Source: Bin87 sp034423575 | Lineage (GTDB): Bacteria > Chloroflexota > Dehalococcoidia > Lucifugimonadales > UBA3495 | Reading direction: 5' to 3' | DNA: 64,000 nucleotides | Assembly: GCA_034423575.1 (NCBI GenBank) | Contig: DAOUIF010000062.1 | Span: 4,043 to 68,042, forward strand | Part shown: positions 37,037-46,729 of the stretch, piece by piece | Position numbering within the stretch: the first letter of the stretch is position 1 | Layout: each line of letters starts with the position of its first letter | Program-made: the position numbers and the translations under genes | Notes under the pieces: generated by a model | The model's database searches: none | What the model was told of the DNA's origin: nothing | What the model saw: the letters and a program-made list of their open reading frames with translations, nothing else

Positions 37037-38509
37037 TCTGGACTTTGCGCATTTTTAGAAAAGTATAAAGGCAGGGTAATCTGTGCTGACCCGACTTCTC
37101 ACGGAAGGTCCAGCCATGCTCACCCTGCCCGATGTCATTGTACCGATACTCTCCCCCTTCGCAATGCTGTTCACCAACCCGACCTGGCAGAAAGCCCAAC
37201 TGCTGCTGGTGGGTGTGATCCTGACCCCGGGTCAGCGCACCGTGGCCGCCGCGCTGCGGGTCATGGGACGCAGCGACCAGGACGACTACGCCCGCTACCA
37301 CGAGGTGCTGAACCGAGAGCGGTGTGGTCGCCTCGCGAGGCGGCCCGCATCCTACTCTTGCTTCTGCTCCAGTACCTGGATCGGAGCGACGGTCCGTTGG
37401 TCTTCGGCGTTGACGAAACCCTGGAGCGGCGGCGTGGCGCCAGGATTCAGGCCCGAGGCATTGACCGGGATGCGGTGCGCTCCAGTCGCCACCAGTTGGT
37501 CAAGGCCAACGGTCTGCGCTGGATCTCCCTGATGTGGTTGTGCCATGTCCCCTGGGCCGGACGGCATTGGGCGCTGCCAGTGCTCACGGTGCTGGCGCCC
37601 TCCTCGCGCTACCACCAGCGACAGGGGCGTCGCCACAAGAAGATCGCCGACTGGACGCGGCAGATGATCATGCTGCTGCGCCGCTGGCTGCCCCGTAGAC
37701 CCCTGGTGCTGTGGGGGACAGCGGCTACGCCGTCCTCGACCTGCTCCACTGCTGCCAGTCCCTGCGCCAGCCGGTCACCCTCATCGCCAGATTGCGCCTG
37801 GACGCCGCCCTCTATGCGCCCGCGCCCGACCGTCAGCCGGGTCAGAATGGCCGACCGGCGCTGAAAGGCCAGCGGCGACCCTCGCTCAAAACCCTCCTGG
37901 ATCAGGATCAAGCGGCCTGGACCGTTGCCGCCGTGGCCTGGTACGACGGCGCCACTCGCATCGTGGAACTCGCATCGTGGAACTCACCTCCCAGACCGCC
38001 GTCTGGCACCGCTCGGGCAAGCCGGCCGTCACCATCCGCTGGGTGCTGATCCGCGATCCCCAGGGCGCCTTCGATCCTCAGGCCCTGCTCTGCACCGACC
38101 CAGCGGCGGACCCGACCCAGATCCTCCAGTGGTTTGTGCTGCGTTGGCAATTGGAGGTCACTTTCCAGGAAGTCCGCACCCATCTGGGCATGGAGACCCA
38201 ACGTCAGTGGTCCGACCTGGCCATCGCCCGCACCACATCCATCCTGCTGGGCCTCTTCTCCTGGACCACCCTGGCGGCCCACCTATTGCAGAAACAGCAT
38301 CCTATCACCCAGCGTACCGCCGCCTGGTACGACAAACCGTCGCCGACCTTCGTGGATGCCATCGCCCTGGTGCGCCGCCACCTGTGGCTGGCGTCGGAGG
38401 GTTTCGAACGGTCAGCCCGCGACCCTGATGTACGAGAACTCCCTGCCGCCCTGTACCACCGAATGGTGGATTCCCTTGCTTATGCGGCTTGAAATGCGTA
38501 AAGCCTAGA
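37037..38509 (+). mobile_element. Degenerate insertion sequence with imperfect inverted ends
   Basis: The left end (37037-37058, begins TCTGGACTTTGCGCATTT) and the right end (38488-38509, reverse complement begins TCTAGGCTTTACGCATTT) match at 17 of 22 positions. A TTA triplet borders both sides (37034-37036 and 38510-38512). The single transposase gene inside is broken. The DDE protein resembles the DDE_5 / IS701-IS4-type group; the family name is tentative. It sits directly against the remaining recombinase sequence. Confidence 0.75.
37116..38492 (+). pseudogene. DDE transposase, three frameshifts
   Basis: The protein is readable in four pieces. The first is MLTLPDVIVPILSPFAMLF to about 37320. 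The second contains VFGVDETLERRRGARI, with the first catalytic Asp. The third contains GDSGYAVLDLLHCC, with the second Asp. The fourth has RWQLEVTFQEVRTHLGMETQRQWSD, with the Glu. The last frame change is explained exactly by a 14-bp tandem duplication, ACTCGCATCGTGGA at 37954-37967 and 37968-37981. The other shifts lie near 37320 and 37712. AAGG precedes the ATG. Confidence 0.8.
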
Positions 38510-38510
38510 T

Positions 38511-39346
38511 TACGGCAAACAACGCATCCGAACCCACAAAAGCCCAGGCCCCAATGGCAAACCGAAAACTGTGAAAGTGATCGAGGATAACCCATTGGAG
38601 GAGTGGATCCGCATCGACGATTATTCGCCGGCCATCATCTCTAAAGAGGAGTACGACGCGGCCCATCGCCAGATGGGATGCCTCAACCGGTCAAGGCAAA
38701 GGGCGGTCGCGTAAATTTCCTGACGGGCATGACGAAATGCCCTTGCGGAGGAAATGTTGTCGCTAACGGGCCAAGATACTATCTGTGCAGAAGGTCGCGG
38801 CCGATGACATTGTATGGCAAGCGGCAGTGCACCGAAGGCAGTCTTCCCAAAGAGAAACTGGAGAATTTGGTGTGGTCCACTTTTGTGGAATGGGTCGAGG
38901 AACCGGAGCGACTCATAGGCCTTGTCCGGGACGCCGTTGAGACTGACGGGCACGATGACCTATCGGAGCAAATCGAGGCAGTGGAGCGAGCGATGGCGAA
39001 AATTGCGGATGACCAATATAAGATGATGATGTACAAAGATTCTCTGATACCAACCACACACCAGCGGTTGGTGGCGCAACTGACGAAGGACCACGCCAAA
39101 AAAGAGCAGGAGTTGCTGTCGTTGAAAGCGATACAGCAACAGCAGGTAGACCTGCCCGCCGTGGAAGACCGCATCAGCAAAGCATGCGACGACCTTCGCC
39201 AGAGCGTTGCCACCATGGATAACAGCGACAAAAATGCAGCCCTCAAGCTCATTGGCGTACAGGTCGTCGCATCCCGCGAAGGAGTTGATGTGCTCCTGGG
39301 AATTACCGAGTCGGATTTGATGATTTCAGGTTCATCAAGGCGATAA
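38511..39346 (+). pseudogene. Serine recombinase, C-terminal remnant
   Basis: The readable remnant begins at YGKQRIRTHKSPGPNGKPK, immediately right of the insertion sequence, in one frame up to about 38675. A second frame then gives KGGRVNFLTGMTKCPCGGNVV, YYLCRRS, CTEGS and a long coiled coil (LSEQIEAVERAMAKIADDQYK). This is the recombinase-zinc-ribbon-coiled-coil part of a large serine integrase. The N-terminal catalytic serine domain is absent, and the two halves are out of frame. It ends with a stop that touches the channel N-terminal fragment. Confidence 0.75.
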
Positions 39347-39407
39347 TGAAATACTCGAACCAGTTGGAGTTGACCAGGCCGGCTGAGATTTTGACCAGTC
39401 GATTCAT
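39341..39407 (-). pseudogene. N-terminal fragment of a voltage-gated channel gene
   Basis: Read on the minus strand from ATG at 39407, the first 22-23 codons give MNRLVKISAGLVNSNWFEYF and then IIA. This matches the N-terminus of the intact channel at 36681 (NFASRLVNATWFEYLIIS). Similarity stops within a few bases of the stop codon of the serine recombinase on the other strand. The rest of the gene is missing from this position. It is too short to encode a working protein. Confidence 0.65.
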
Positions 39408-39680
39408 GGAACCGCACGCAAGCGTTGAAAATCGCACATATTTTACGGCAGCTCGCCCTGCCTAAAACGGGGAATAAAAATCCGGAATACCGCAGAGCGC
39501 CCGGCCTCGACCGGTCAACCCGGGGTCTACCCTGACCATGCGAGGTGGCGCTGGGGAAGATCGAGCCTGACAAGCGTTGGGCCTTGGCTCCAGGCTTATT
39601 GGCGGCCGATGGTCGCGTGCTGCGGGAGCGTAGGGGAGATAGCGGAAAGCTGCAAACCCGTCCTGACCAACACTTACGGG

Positions 39681-40211
39681 TCAATCGGTGGGCAGGATGG
39701 GCTGACCGTTCTCGATCCTCAGTACGAACCGATAGTCGTAACCCAGTTCGCGAATGCGGTCGCCGCCGTTCCCCCGGTCGAACACGGCGATAACCTGCCG
39801 GACTTCCGAACCCGCATCTTCCACGGCCCGAATGCACCGGATAAGCGAATCGCCCGTGTAACAGGTGTCGTCCACGATGGCTACCTGCGATTCCAGGTTG
39901 CCTTCGATTCGGTTAAGCATGCCGTAGTCTTTGGCTTCGGGCCGCACGTAGAAACCGGCGCGCGGCACGGCGGATTGGTGCACCACGGCCATCACCACCG
40001 GGATCGCCGCCGTAGCCGGCCCGCCAACGCAACGCACGTCATCGGCCAGCATGTCGCCGATCATGCGGCCGGCTAAAACGCTTCCCTCGGGACTGAGCAT
40101 GAACGCGCGACCGTTGACGTACCAGTCGGTGGTCTGGCTGTCCTCCAGCACAAAGCGTCCGCGATGAATGTGCGGGCGCACCAGGTCAGCGATGTTGTGC
40201 AGGTTATCCAT
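39681..40211 (-). CDS. pyrE: Orotate phosphoribosyltransferase-like protein
   Basis: A 176-residue type I phosphoribosyltransferase. The PRPP loop is VAIVDDTCYTGDS (residues 110-122). The OPRT-like FYVRPEAKDYG (87-97) contains the lysine that contacts PRPP. It would make orotidine monophosphate from orotate and PRPP. The length is at the short end of the family. No other pyrimidine gene is nearby, so a salvage relative is an alternative. It borders the decayed mobile region. Confidence 0.75.
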   Translation of the reverse strand: MDNLHNIADLVRPHIHRGRFVLEDSQTTDWYVNGRAFMLSPEGSVLAGRMIGDMLADDVRCVGGPATAAIPVVMAVVHQSAVPRAGFYVRPEAKDYGMLNRIEGNLESQVAIVDDTCYTGDSLIRCIRAVEDAGSEVRQVIAVFDRGNGGDRIRELGYDYRFVLRIENGQPILPTD

Positions 40212-40805
40212 TTTCGATCCTCGGATCGCGCATCAAGCGGCCCGTCCCTCCATAGCGGGGACGGATCCGACACATCCCAACCAGGATGATCCGGGGGCGG
40301 GCGCCGGCGCCCAACCCGCCATAGATTCGCGGCTAGACGGATTGTCGCGGCTCTATTCTAAACGATGCGAAACTGACCTGGGCAAACCAAGGATCGGCAG
40401 GTCGCAGGATCAGCTTGTCGCATAATTACCATTTGAGACAGTGATATAGTTACATAACCCATTTTCCGTGAGATACTCGCCACACATATCCTCGATCCAA
40501 GGATCATGCCCACGCCACGTTCGCAGTGGAGATGCCCGGCGCCGGGCGTTGATGGCCACGCTCCCAACCGTTACGGTGGCTCTGGGCTAAATATTTACTT
40601 GGTCGTTACGTTGCCGCAATATGTACACAACAAATATTTGAAACCGGTGAATTATGTGGTACGATACTTGGCTGCAAGCGATCACTCTGGAAGTTACCTA
40701 TCGACATTCCGGAAAAGACATTCATTCTCAAACTCTCAGGACATGACGACTCCAGATTGGGTTAATGTGCCTGACCGCCCCGCCGCACGACATTAATACG
40801 GATCA
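40212..40805. other. Long intergenic stretch upstream of the sensor gene
   Basis: This 594-bp stretch is AT-richer than the rest of the window, especially around 40420-40700. It contains the candidate promoter at 40638 and no reading frame with protein-like composition. I found no repeat belonging to the two hairpin families. Confidence 0.5.
40638..40665 (+). promoter_or_regulatory. Candidate sigma70-type promoter of the kinase/regulator fusion
   Basis: TTGAAA (40638-40643) and TACGAT (40660-40665) are 16 bases apart, about 140 bases before the ATG at 40806, inside an AT-rich tract. Confidence 0.35.
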
Positions 40806-43205
40806 ATGATGCCTGCACATACGTCGACAGAACCCTCAACAGGAACAGCCCGATCCAAATCTGATGACCAGGACCGCAACGGCCGGTTGGTCACCCTGGT
40901 TGAAGCATGCCTGCGTGTCTCGGAGAGTTTGGAGAGCGAGACTGTCCTGCAAAGGGTGATCGACCACGCGCGTTGTCTGACCAACGCTCGCTATGGCGTG
41001 CTGATCGCATACAACGCATCCGGGGAAATGGAGAACATACTCACATCGGGCGACACGAACGGAGAATTCCACGGCGTCAAAACCCCGCCACAAGGCCAGG
41101 GACTGCTGGGCTACCTGAACGAAGTCGACGGCCCCTTGCGCGTAGCGGACATCGGCAGCCATCCCAAATCGGTCGGGTTGCCTGAGGGACACCCGCCGAT
41201 GCGGACGTTTCTGGGTATGCCCATCCGCCGCGACGGGGTCCACATCGGCAACATCTACCTGTCCGAAACCGAAAGCGGCGAAGAGTTTACTCCGCAGGAC
41301 GAAGACATCATTGTGCGCTTTGCTGAGCACGCGGGAAACGCGATCGCGAACGCCCGCGAATTCGAAGCTGTAAGTCGAAGAAAGACCGACCTGCAAGCGC
41401 TTGTCAATATAGCACCAATTGGCGTAATCGTTTTCGACGCCAAGACCGGTCGCCTGCTCGTCGCAAACCGTGAATGTCAGCGCATGGTTGACGATCTGCA
41501 ACTGCCGGGTAGGTCCTTCGAGCGGCTGCCTGAGGTGGCCTCGTTCCGGCGAGCCGACGGTCGGGAAATTTCGTTCAGTGAGCTGCCGACCTCCCGGGTC
41601 ATGCAGAGCGGGGAGATAGTTCGCGCCGAGGAAATCGTCGTCTGTTTGCCCAGCGGACGCTCCGTCACCACCCTGGTCAACGCCGCGCCCATTTATTCCG
41701 ACAACGGCGATATCGCGTCGATCGTGGTGGCGATGCAGGACATGACACCCTACCTGGACGACGAAAAGTTGCGATCGGACTTCCTGGGGATGGTCAGCCA
41801 GGAGCTGCGCACGCCGTTGAGCGCAATTAAAGGTTCGCTCATCGCCTTGACTGACGTCGTTGGCTCGATGCACTCGTCCGAGCCTCTGCAGCTCCTGAAG
41901 ATCATCGACCATCAAGCAGAGTTGATGCGTGCACAAATCAACAGCCTGATTGATTTGTCACGCATAAACGCGGGCACGCTCCAGCTTTCGCTGGAAAACA
42001 CCGACGTGCATCAATTGGTTGCCGAGGCGATCAATGAGTTCAGGCGCAACCATGCCGGCCAGATGATCGACGCACGAATTCCGTCCGATCTGCCCCAGAT
42101 CCATGCCGACAGGCAGCGCATCGACCAGGTGTTGCGCGATCTGTTCGCTCACAGTTTCAGGTATTCCACCGAAGCCGCCACCATAACGATCAGCGCCGAA
42201 TTGCAGGATTCCCAAGTCTCCTTCTCAGTGTCGAACATGGGAGACTGCGACCACTCGACCCAACCACCTGAATTGTTCGAAAGGCTCCGGGCGGCGCGAT
42301 TAGGACCGGATCCGGGGAGCGCCGAGGAAGGCGGACTAGCCTTGACGATTGCCCAGGGCATCGTCAACGCGCACGGAGGGCGTTTCCGAGTGGTGCGGAC
42401 CGAGGACGAACACGGCGCGACTTTCACCCTGACCATCCCCGTCGCAGAACCCGAAGCGGCGCCGATGACGTCCCCGGCCAGGAACGGAACCGAACCCGTT
42501 GGCCCGCCGGCTGCCGAGAAGCCGCGGGTCCTGGTGGTTGCCGAAGATCCACATATCCTCAGCACGATGCGCCGCACTTTGTCGCGCGCGGATTTCGCTC
42601 CCCTGGCGGTGTTCGACCTCAGCGAACTGGATCGCTTGCTGGCCGATCAAAAACCGGAAGTCGCAGTGGTTGACTTGACCGGATCAGACGACGCCGGGTT
42701 CGAACTGGTTGAATGGCTGGCGACGTCGCACATGGTCTCGGTGATCGGCATCCTGAACCCCGGTGATGAAACGAACGCAGTTCTTGCCTACGAAAAGGGC
42801 GCCGACGGTTACATCGTCAAGCCGTTCTCGCCCACGGAATTGGTCGCAAGGATCAGGGCCTCCCTGCGAATCAAAGCGAACTCCCACGCAGTGGACGCCG
42901 ATGATGGATATGTCCTGGGCGGAGTGAGCATCGATTACACATCCCACCGGGTCACGGTTGCGGGTGAACCCGTGCAGTTGACGGCAACCGAGTACAAACT
43001 GCTGAACGAACTCTCCAGCAGCGCCGGCCGCGTCATGACGCAGGACGAATTGCTGCACCGCGTCTGGGGACCCGAGTATGCCGGCCAATCCCAGCTGCTG
43101 CGGGCTTACGTGAAGACGCTGCGGCAAAAGTTGGGGGACAACGCCCGCAAGCCATCCTATATCTTCACGGAACACGGCATCGGTTACCGGATGGCCAAGG
43201 CGTAG
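40806..43205 (+). CDS. GAF-PAS-histidine-kinase-like-REC-winged-helix fusion, kinase degenerate
   Basis: A 799-residue soluble protein. GAF is at about residues 30-185, PAS at about 195-310, a HisKA-like region at 322-390, HATPase-like at 400-545, receiver at 573-685, and an OmpR/PhoB winged helix at 703-797. The H-box reads SQELRTPL, so the phospho-acceptor His is Gln332. The N-box is QVLRDLFAHSFRYS, lacking the metal-binding Asn, and the G1 DxGxG is absent (SNMGDCDHST); G2 remains (GGLALTIAQG). The receiver keeps Asp623 (AVVDLTG) and Lys672. It looks like a one-piece DNA-binding sensor working without its own phosphotransfer, possibly driven by another kinase or by ligand binding to GAF/PAS. 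Confidence 0.88.
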   Translation: MMPAHTSTEPSTGTARSKSDDQDRNGRLVTLVEACLRVSESLESETVLQRVIDHARCLTNARYGVLIAYNASGEMENILTSGDTNGEFHGVKTPPQGQGLLGYLNEVDGPLRVADIGSHPKSVGLPEGHPPMRTFLGMPIRRDGVHIGNIYLSETESGEEFTPQDEDIIVRFAEHAGNAIANAREFEAVSRRKTDLQALVNIAPIGVIVFDAKTGRLLVANRECQRMVDDLQLPGRSFERLPEVASFRRADGREISFSELPTSRVMQSGEIVRAEEIVVCLPSGRSVTTLVNAAPIYSDNGDIASIVVAMQDMTPYLDDEKLRSDFLGMVSQELRTPLSAIKGSLIALTDVVGSMHSSEPLQLLKIIDHQAELMRAQINSLIDLSRINAGTLQLSLENTDVHQLVAEAINEFRRNHAGQMIDARIPSDLPQIHADRQRIDQVLRDLFAHSFRYSTEAATITISAELQDSQVSFSVSNMGDCDHSTQPPELFERLRAARLGPDPGSAEEGGLALTIAQGIVNAHGGRFRVVRTEDEHGATFTLTIPVAEPEAAPMTSPARNGTEPVGPPAAEKPRVLVVAEDPHILSTMRRTLSRADFAPLAVFDLSELDRLLADQKPEVAVVDLTGSDDAGFELVEWLATSHMVSVIGILNPGDETNAVLAYEKGADGYIVKPFSPTELVARIRASLRIKANSHAVDADDGYVLGGVSIDYTSHRVTVAGEPVQLTATEYKLLNELSSSAGRVMTQDELLHRVWGPEYAGQSQLLRAYVKTLRQKLGDNARKPSYIFTEHGIGYRMAKA

Positions 43206-43333
43206 CCCCGGCTCGAGCGCGCCATCGCGACACGAGCACGTCATACCGCCGCTCCAGAGGAGCATTGCCGACAAATCGGGCGGCGCCGGGGATCTCCGGC
43301 GCCGCCAAGTCGTTCACCGGTGCGGCCTGTAAT

Positions 43334-45085
43334 TTACCGGCCCATAGCGTAGCCGTCCCGTCGCAGGTCGGCCCCTCCGAACAGGCTGCCCCGATCCCGG
43401 TCAACCTCGATGGCGCACAGGGAACCCATCCGCGGCGTCCACTCGTTCCACACGTCCACGTCGTGTCCGCGCTTGCGGAGGTCGTCCACCACCGACGGTT
43501 CTATCCGGGATTCAACCCCGACCAGTCCGGGCCGGTAGGCGTGGGGCCAGAAAGAGTTGGGGAAGCTCCACGTTGACGCCCGGGGAGCTTCGATGGCCTG
43601 CTGTACGTCCATGCCAAATTCGGCAACGTTCAGGAAGAGTTGGACCATGGACTGCGGTTGCACATCGCCGCCCGGCGTTCCGAAAGGCATCCAGGGTCTG
43701 CCATCCTTGAACGCCATGGCCGGATTCGGGGTTAGGCGCGGCCGCTTTCCGGGCGCGAGGCTTGCGGGGTGGTCCTCGTCCAGCCAATTCTGCGCTCCGC
43801 GGGCCGATGCCATGAACCCCAGGCCGGGCACGATGGGCGCACCGCCGAACCCATCGCTGGGAGTGGCAGAGAACGCATTGCCCCAGCGATCCACCGCACA
43901 GATGTAAGAGGTATCGGCCGACAGGGGCCCGGCCACCGGCTCCGGCTTCTGGGCCGCATGTCCGCTTCCCGCCTGGAATGCCCAGGGGTCACCGGCATCG
44001 GGCATCTCGGGATTGGCCCGGCGAGGGTCGATCTCCCGTCGACGGATATCTGCATACTCCCGGGAAAGCAGGCCGTCCATGGGCACGTCCACGAAATCGG
44101 GGTCGCCGTAGTAGGCGTGACGGTCAGCGAAAGCCAGTTTCAACGCCTCCAGCACCGTGTGGATGTACTCCGCGGAATTGTGGCCCATTCCCTGAAGGTC
44201 ACAGCCTTCCAGAATGCGCAGGGCGTGGAGGTTCATCGGCCCCTGGCACCACGGCCCGCAGGCGTACACGTCGGTGCCCTTGTAATCGATGACGGGAGGC
44301 GTGTCCACGCCCACGGAGAAAGACGCCAGGTCGTTCATGGACAGCCAGCCGCCCTGGCCCCGGATGAACGCGACCATCTCCTCGGCGATGTCTCCCTTGT
44401 AAAACAGGTCGCGAGCCGCCTGAATTCCAGTTTCACGGCCGCGTCCCGCAACGGCGCGCTCCGCGTCAATCATGCGCCGGAAGGTGCGCGCCAGGTCGGA
44501 TTGAACCAGCAGATCGCCGATGCCCAGGGCCTTGCCACCGGGATAGAAGATCTCCATGGTGCTGGTCCACTGGCTGGTGTCACCCTCGTCGAGGATGATG
44601 TTGTCGCCACTGCTGACCAGGGCGCGGTGCAATGTGGCGGGGATGGGAAAGCCATGGGCCGCCAGCTCCAGCGCAGGCGTGACCACCTGCTCGAAGCTCA
44701 TGGTGCCGTACCGGCTCAGGGCGGTGAGCCAGGCGTCCGGCGCGGCCGGCGTCACGGTGCGCATCACCCCGTGGGGCATGTCGCCCCCATGTTCGCGCCG
44801 AAAATAGTCGATGGACGCCTCGGCGGGCCACCGACCGAGGCCGCTGATCTCCCGGGTGTCCCCCGATTCGGCGTGGTGGATGATGATGGGCGCCACGCCT
44901 CCGAAGCTGGTGTACTGGGGAAGCGTCACGTTGATCACGATTCCGGCGGCCACGCCGGCGTCAATGGCGTTTCCTCCCTGCTCCAGGATCCGGTAACCGG
45001 CCGCGGTTGCCAGGTAATGGCCGGTGCTGACCATATGAGTGACGCCACCCACCAGCGGACGATAGCTTCTCAATCCCAATGCCAT
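43334..45085 (-). CDS. Gamma-glutamyltransferase family protein
   Basis: A 583-residue Ntn-hydrolase precursor. The nucleophile and autocleavage site is Thr392 in SADTSYICAVD, giving a large chain of about 391 and a small chain of about 192 residues. The large chain starts with VSTGHYLATAAGYRILEQGGNAIDAGVA. The small chain has FGTPGGDVQPQSMVQ. No signal peptide is evident, which differs from periplasmic GGTs. It could cleave glutathione or other gamma-glutamyl amides, or act as an acylase. The oxyanion/substrate residues deserve alignment before naming the reaction. Confidence 0.9.
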   Translation of the reverse strand: MALGLRSYRPLVGGVTHMVSTGHYLATAAGYRILEQGGNAIDAGVAAGIVINVTLPQYTSFGGVAPIIIHHAESGDTREISGLGRWPAEASIDYFRREHGGDMPHGVMRTVTPAAPDAWLTALSRYGTMSFEQVVTPALELAAHGFPIPATLHRALVSSGDNIILDEGDTSQWTSTMEIFYPGGKALGIGDLLVQSDLARTFRRMIDAERAVAGRGRETGIQAARDLFYKGDIAEEMVAFIRGQGGWLSMNDLASFSVGVDTPPVIDYKGTDVYACGPWCQGPMNLHALRILEGCDLQGMGHNSAEYIHTVLEALKLAFADRHAYYGDPDFVDVPMDGLLSREYADIRRREIDPRRANPEMPDAGDPWAFQAGSGHAAQKPEPVAGPLSADTSYICAVDRWGNAFSATPSDGFGGAPIVPGLGFMASARGAQNWLDEDHPASLAPGKRPRLTPNPAMAFKDGRPWMPFGTPGGDVQPQSMVQLFLNVAEFGMDVQQAIEAPRASTWSFPNSFWPHAYRPGLVGVESRIEPSVVDDLRKRGHDVDVWNEWTPRMGSLCAIEVDRDRGSLFGGADLRRDGYAMGR

Positions 45086-45219
45086 AGTGACCTCCGCAGC
45101 GTACGCCGCGTTCGAATTCAGCGGCCTTTAGCCTGGCGGCAGTATAGGGCATCGGCTTGACAGCCGCCACTTGGAACTCAACCCGGCTCGTGGCCATGTA
45201 GAATCAGCAACGCTGATTT

Positions 45220-45330
45220 GCTCATTTGTTGCCACAAGTCGATGCAAACGGGATAAAATGAGCGCACATTTGAGACTCGATGCCGCGACATCTGTCGAGT
45301 CCCAAGTTTCACGCGTTTACGCTCATTTGT
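45220..45330 (+). promoter_or_regulatory. Candidate promoter and operators of the membrane XRE regulator
   Basis: GCTCATTTGT occurs at 45220-45229 and 45321-45330, and its inverted core AAATGAGC at 45256-45263. TTGCCA (45229-45234) is followed after 17 bases by GATAAA (45252-45257), so the first site touches the -35 and the inverted one overlaps the -10 region. The arrangement fits autoregulation by the XRE protein encoded immediately downstream (inference). Confidence 0.4.
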
Positions 45331-45349
45331 CCTTGCGCCGTTTACGCTG

Positions 45350-46729
45350 ATGCTAGACCGCGACACACAACGCTCCCGCTCCATCCAGGTTGGCATCCTG
45401 ATGAAGGCCTACCGGGAAGCGTTCTCGAAAGAAAACGGCACCCGAGGTCTGACACAGGAGGAGTTGCTGCGGCGTATGGCCGCGGTCGACACCGAATACG
45501 TCGACCACTCCAGCCATACGATGGTTTCCCGCTGGGAGTCTGGAACCACGCGGCCCAATCGACAACGTATCGAAGTTTTCGGCAAAGCGCTCAACCTTTC
45601 GGACGCCGAAGTGGACGGGTTGATGACGCTGGCCGGGTTCAAAAACGGCGCCGCAGCACGGCCTGACCACGTGGAAGAGGGCTCGCCATCGGTCACCGTG
45701 AACCGTGTTGAGACTGACGCAGCGCCGGCCGCCCCCGTGACAAAGCCGCACTCCTCCGCCAGAGTTGTTGATACTCTGGGCATTTATGAGGCGCTTCGGT
45801 TCAGCGTGTTGAGCTGTCTCCTCCCCGGATTGGTCATCTTTGCCAGCGGGTACATATTGATGGCAGCAGGCCTGATGGACCCCTGGCTGCCCATCGTCTA
45901 CGTCGTATCAATCATGAGTTTGATGCTGGCGTACAAATTCATGAGAATGCGCGGACCCGATGCCCTTGGGGAATTCCTCTCCGTATCGCTGTTCTTCCTG
46001 TTGAGTGTCAAATTGCTGCCGTCGGCTTTGACGCGCATGGACATCTACGGGTTCTACACCCTGGGCGAATTCGCGGTGAAACCTTTCCCTTACATGCTCG
46101 CGCTCATGGTTAATCTGATTCTCTCCTCGACCGCGGCACTGCTATTCCAGTTGCTCCGGAACTGGCAATACGGCTCAGGTCGTGGAGCGGCCGATCCGTT
46201 GCGACGAGCCATTGTGGTGGTTTCACCTCCTGCGGCCCTCGCCTATGTCGGCGTCCTGGTACTCTCCAATATCGGAGTATGGACTGAGTTCGGCCTCCAA
46301 TTGGCCGCGCTGTCCGGAGTGTTCATAATTTTGCTATTGTTGCGAGACCCCGCCGTCGATCCACCAGAACGAGACCGCAGGTTCTTCCTCTATGTGACGG
46401 TGGCGGTAGCGATGGCGATGATCATAGTGGGCGCCGTGGCCGTGCTGGCGGTGTACCTGGCGCCCGGGCTGCCCTCCATTCTTCCTGATCACAACCTTCT
46501 GTATTCGTGGGACATCGATTTCGACGCGCTGGGGTATCCTGCCGAAGAGGCAATGGACAGGCTGAACATGGGATACCTGTGGCAGAATGTGTGCATCTAC
46601 GTCTACATGGTATTTGTGGTGGGCGGAAGCATGATTGCGGAGATGTACCGTTTTACCACCCGGGCAGTCCCAACTGCGGAGCCAGAAACTTTGTCTTCTC
46701 CTGCTGAAACCGCGGCAGATCGGAGTTAG
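45350..46729 (+). CDS. XRE-type HTH regulator with multi-helix membrane domain
   Basis: A 459-residue protein. An N-terminal XRE helix-turn-helix (about residues 25-95) has LTQEELLRRM and HTMVSRWESGTTRPNRQRI. A polar linker (96-145) is followed by about eight hydrophobic segments from residue 150 to 430. A short charged tail ends the protein. Membrane-anchored XRE proteins can sense envelope or lipid signals and bind DNA near the membrane. The sensing domain has no family that I recognise. Three related motifs just upstream suggest that it regulates itself. No strong ribosome-binding site is visible. Confidence 0.8.
   Translation: MLDRDTQRSRSIQVGILMKAYREAFSKENGTRGLTQEELLRRMAAVDTEYVDHSSHTMVSRWESGTTRPNRQRIEVFGKALNLSDAEVDGLMTLAGFKNGAAARPDHVEEGSPSVTVNRVETDAAPAAPVTKPHSSARVVDTLGIYEALRFSVLSCLLPGLVIFASGYILMAAGLMDPWLPIVYVVSIMSLMLAYKFMRMRGPDALGEFLSVSLFFLLSVKLLPSALTRMDIYGFYTLGEFAVKPFPYMLALMVNLILSSTAALLFQLLRNWQYGSGRGAADPLRRAIVVVSPPAALAYVGVLVLSNIGVWTEFGLQLAALSGVFIILLLLRDPAVDPPERDRRFFLYVTVAVAMAMIIVGAVAVLAVYLAPGLPSILPDHNLLYSWDIDFDALGYPAEEAMDRLNMGYLWQNVCIYVYMVFVVGGSMIAEMYRFTTRAVPTAEPETLSSPAETAADRS

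Noticed and set aside
36705..37301. 198-codon minus-strand frame near the IS
   Set aside because: Crosses the IS end and transposase antisense; composition is shadow-like.
40506..40796. 96-codon plus-strand frame upstream of the sensor gene
   Set aside because: No ribosome-binding site, no family resemblance and it lies across the candidate promoter.
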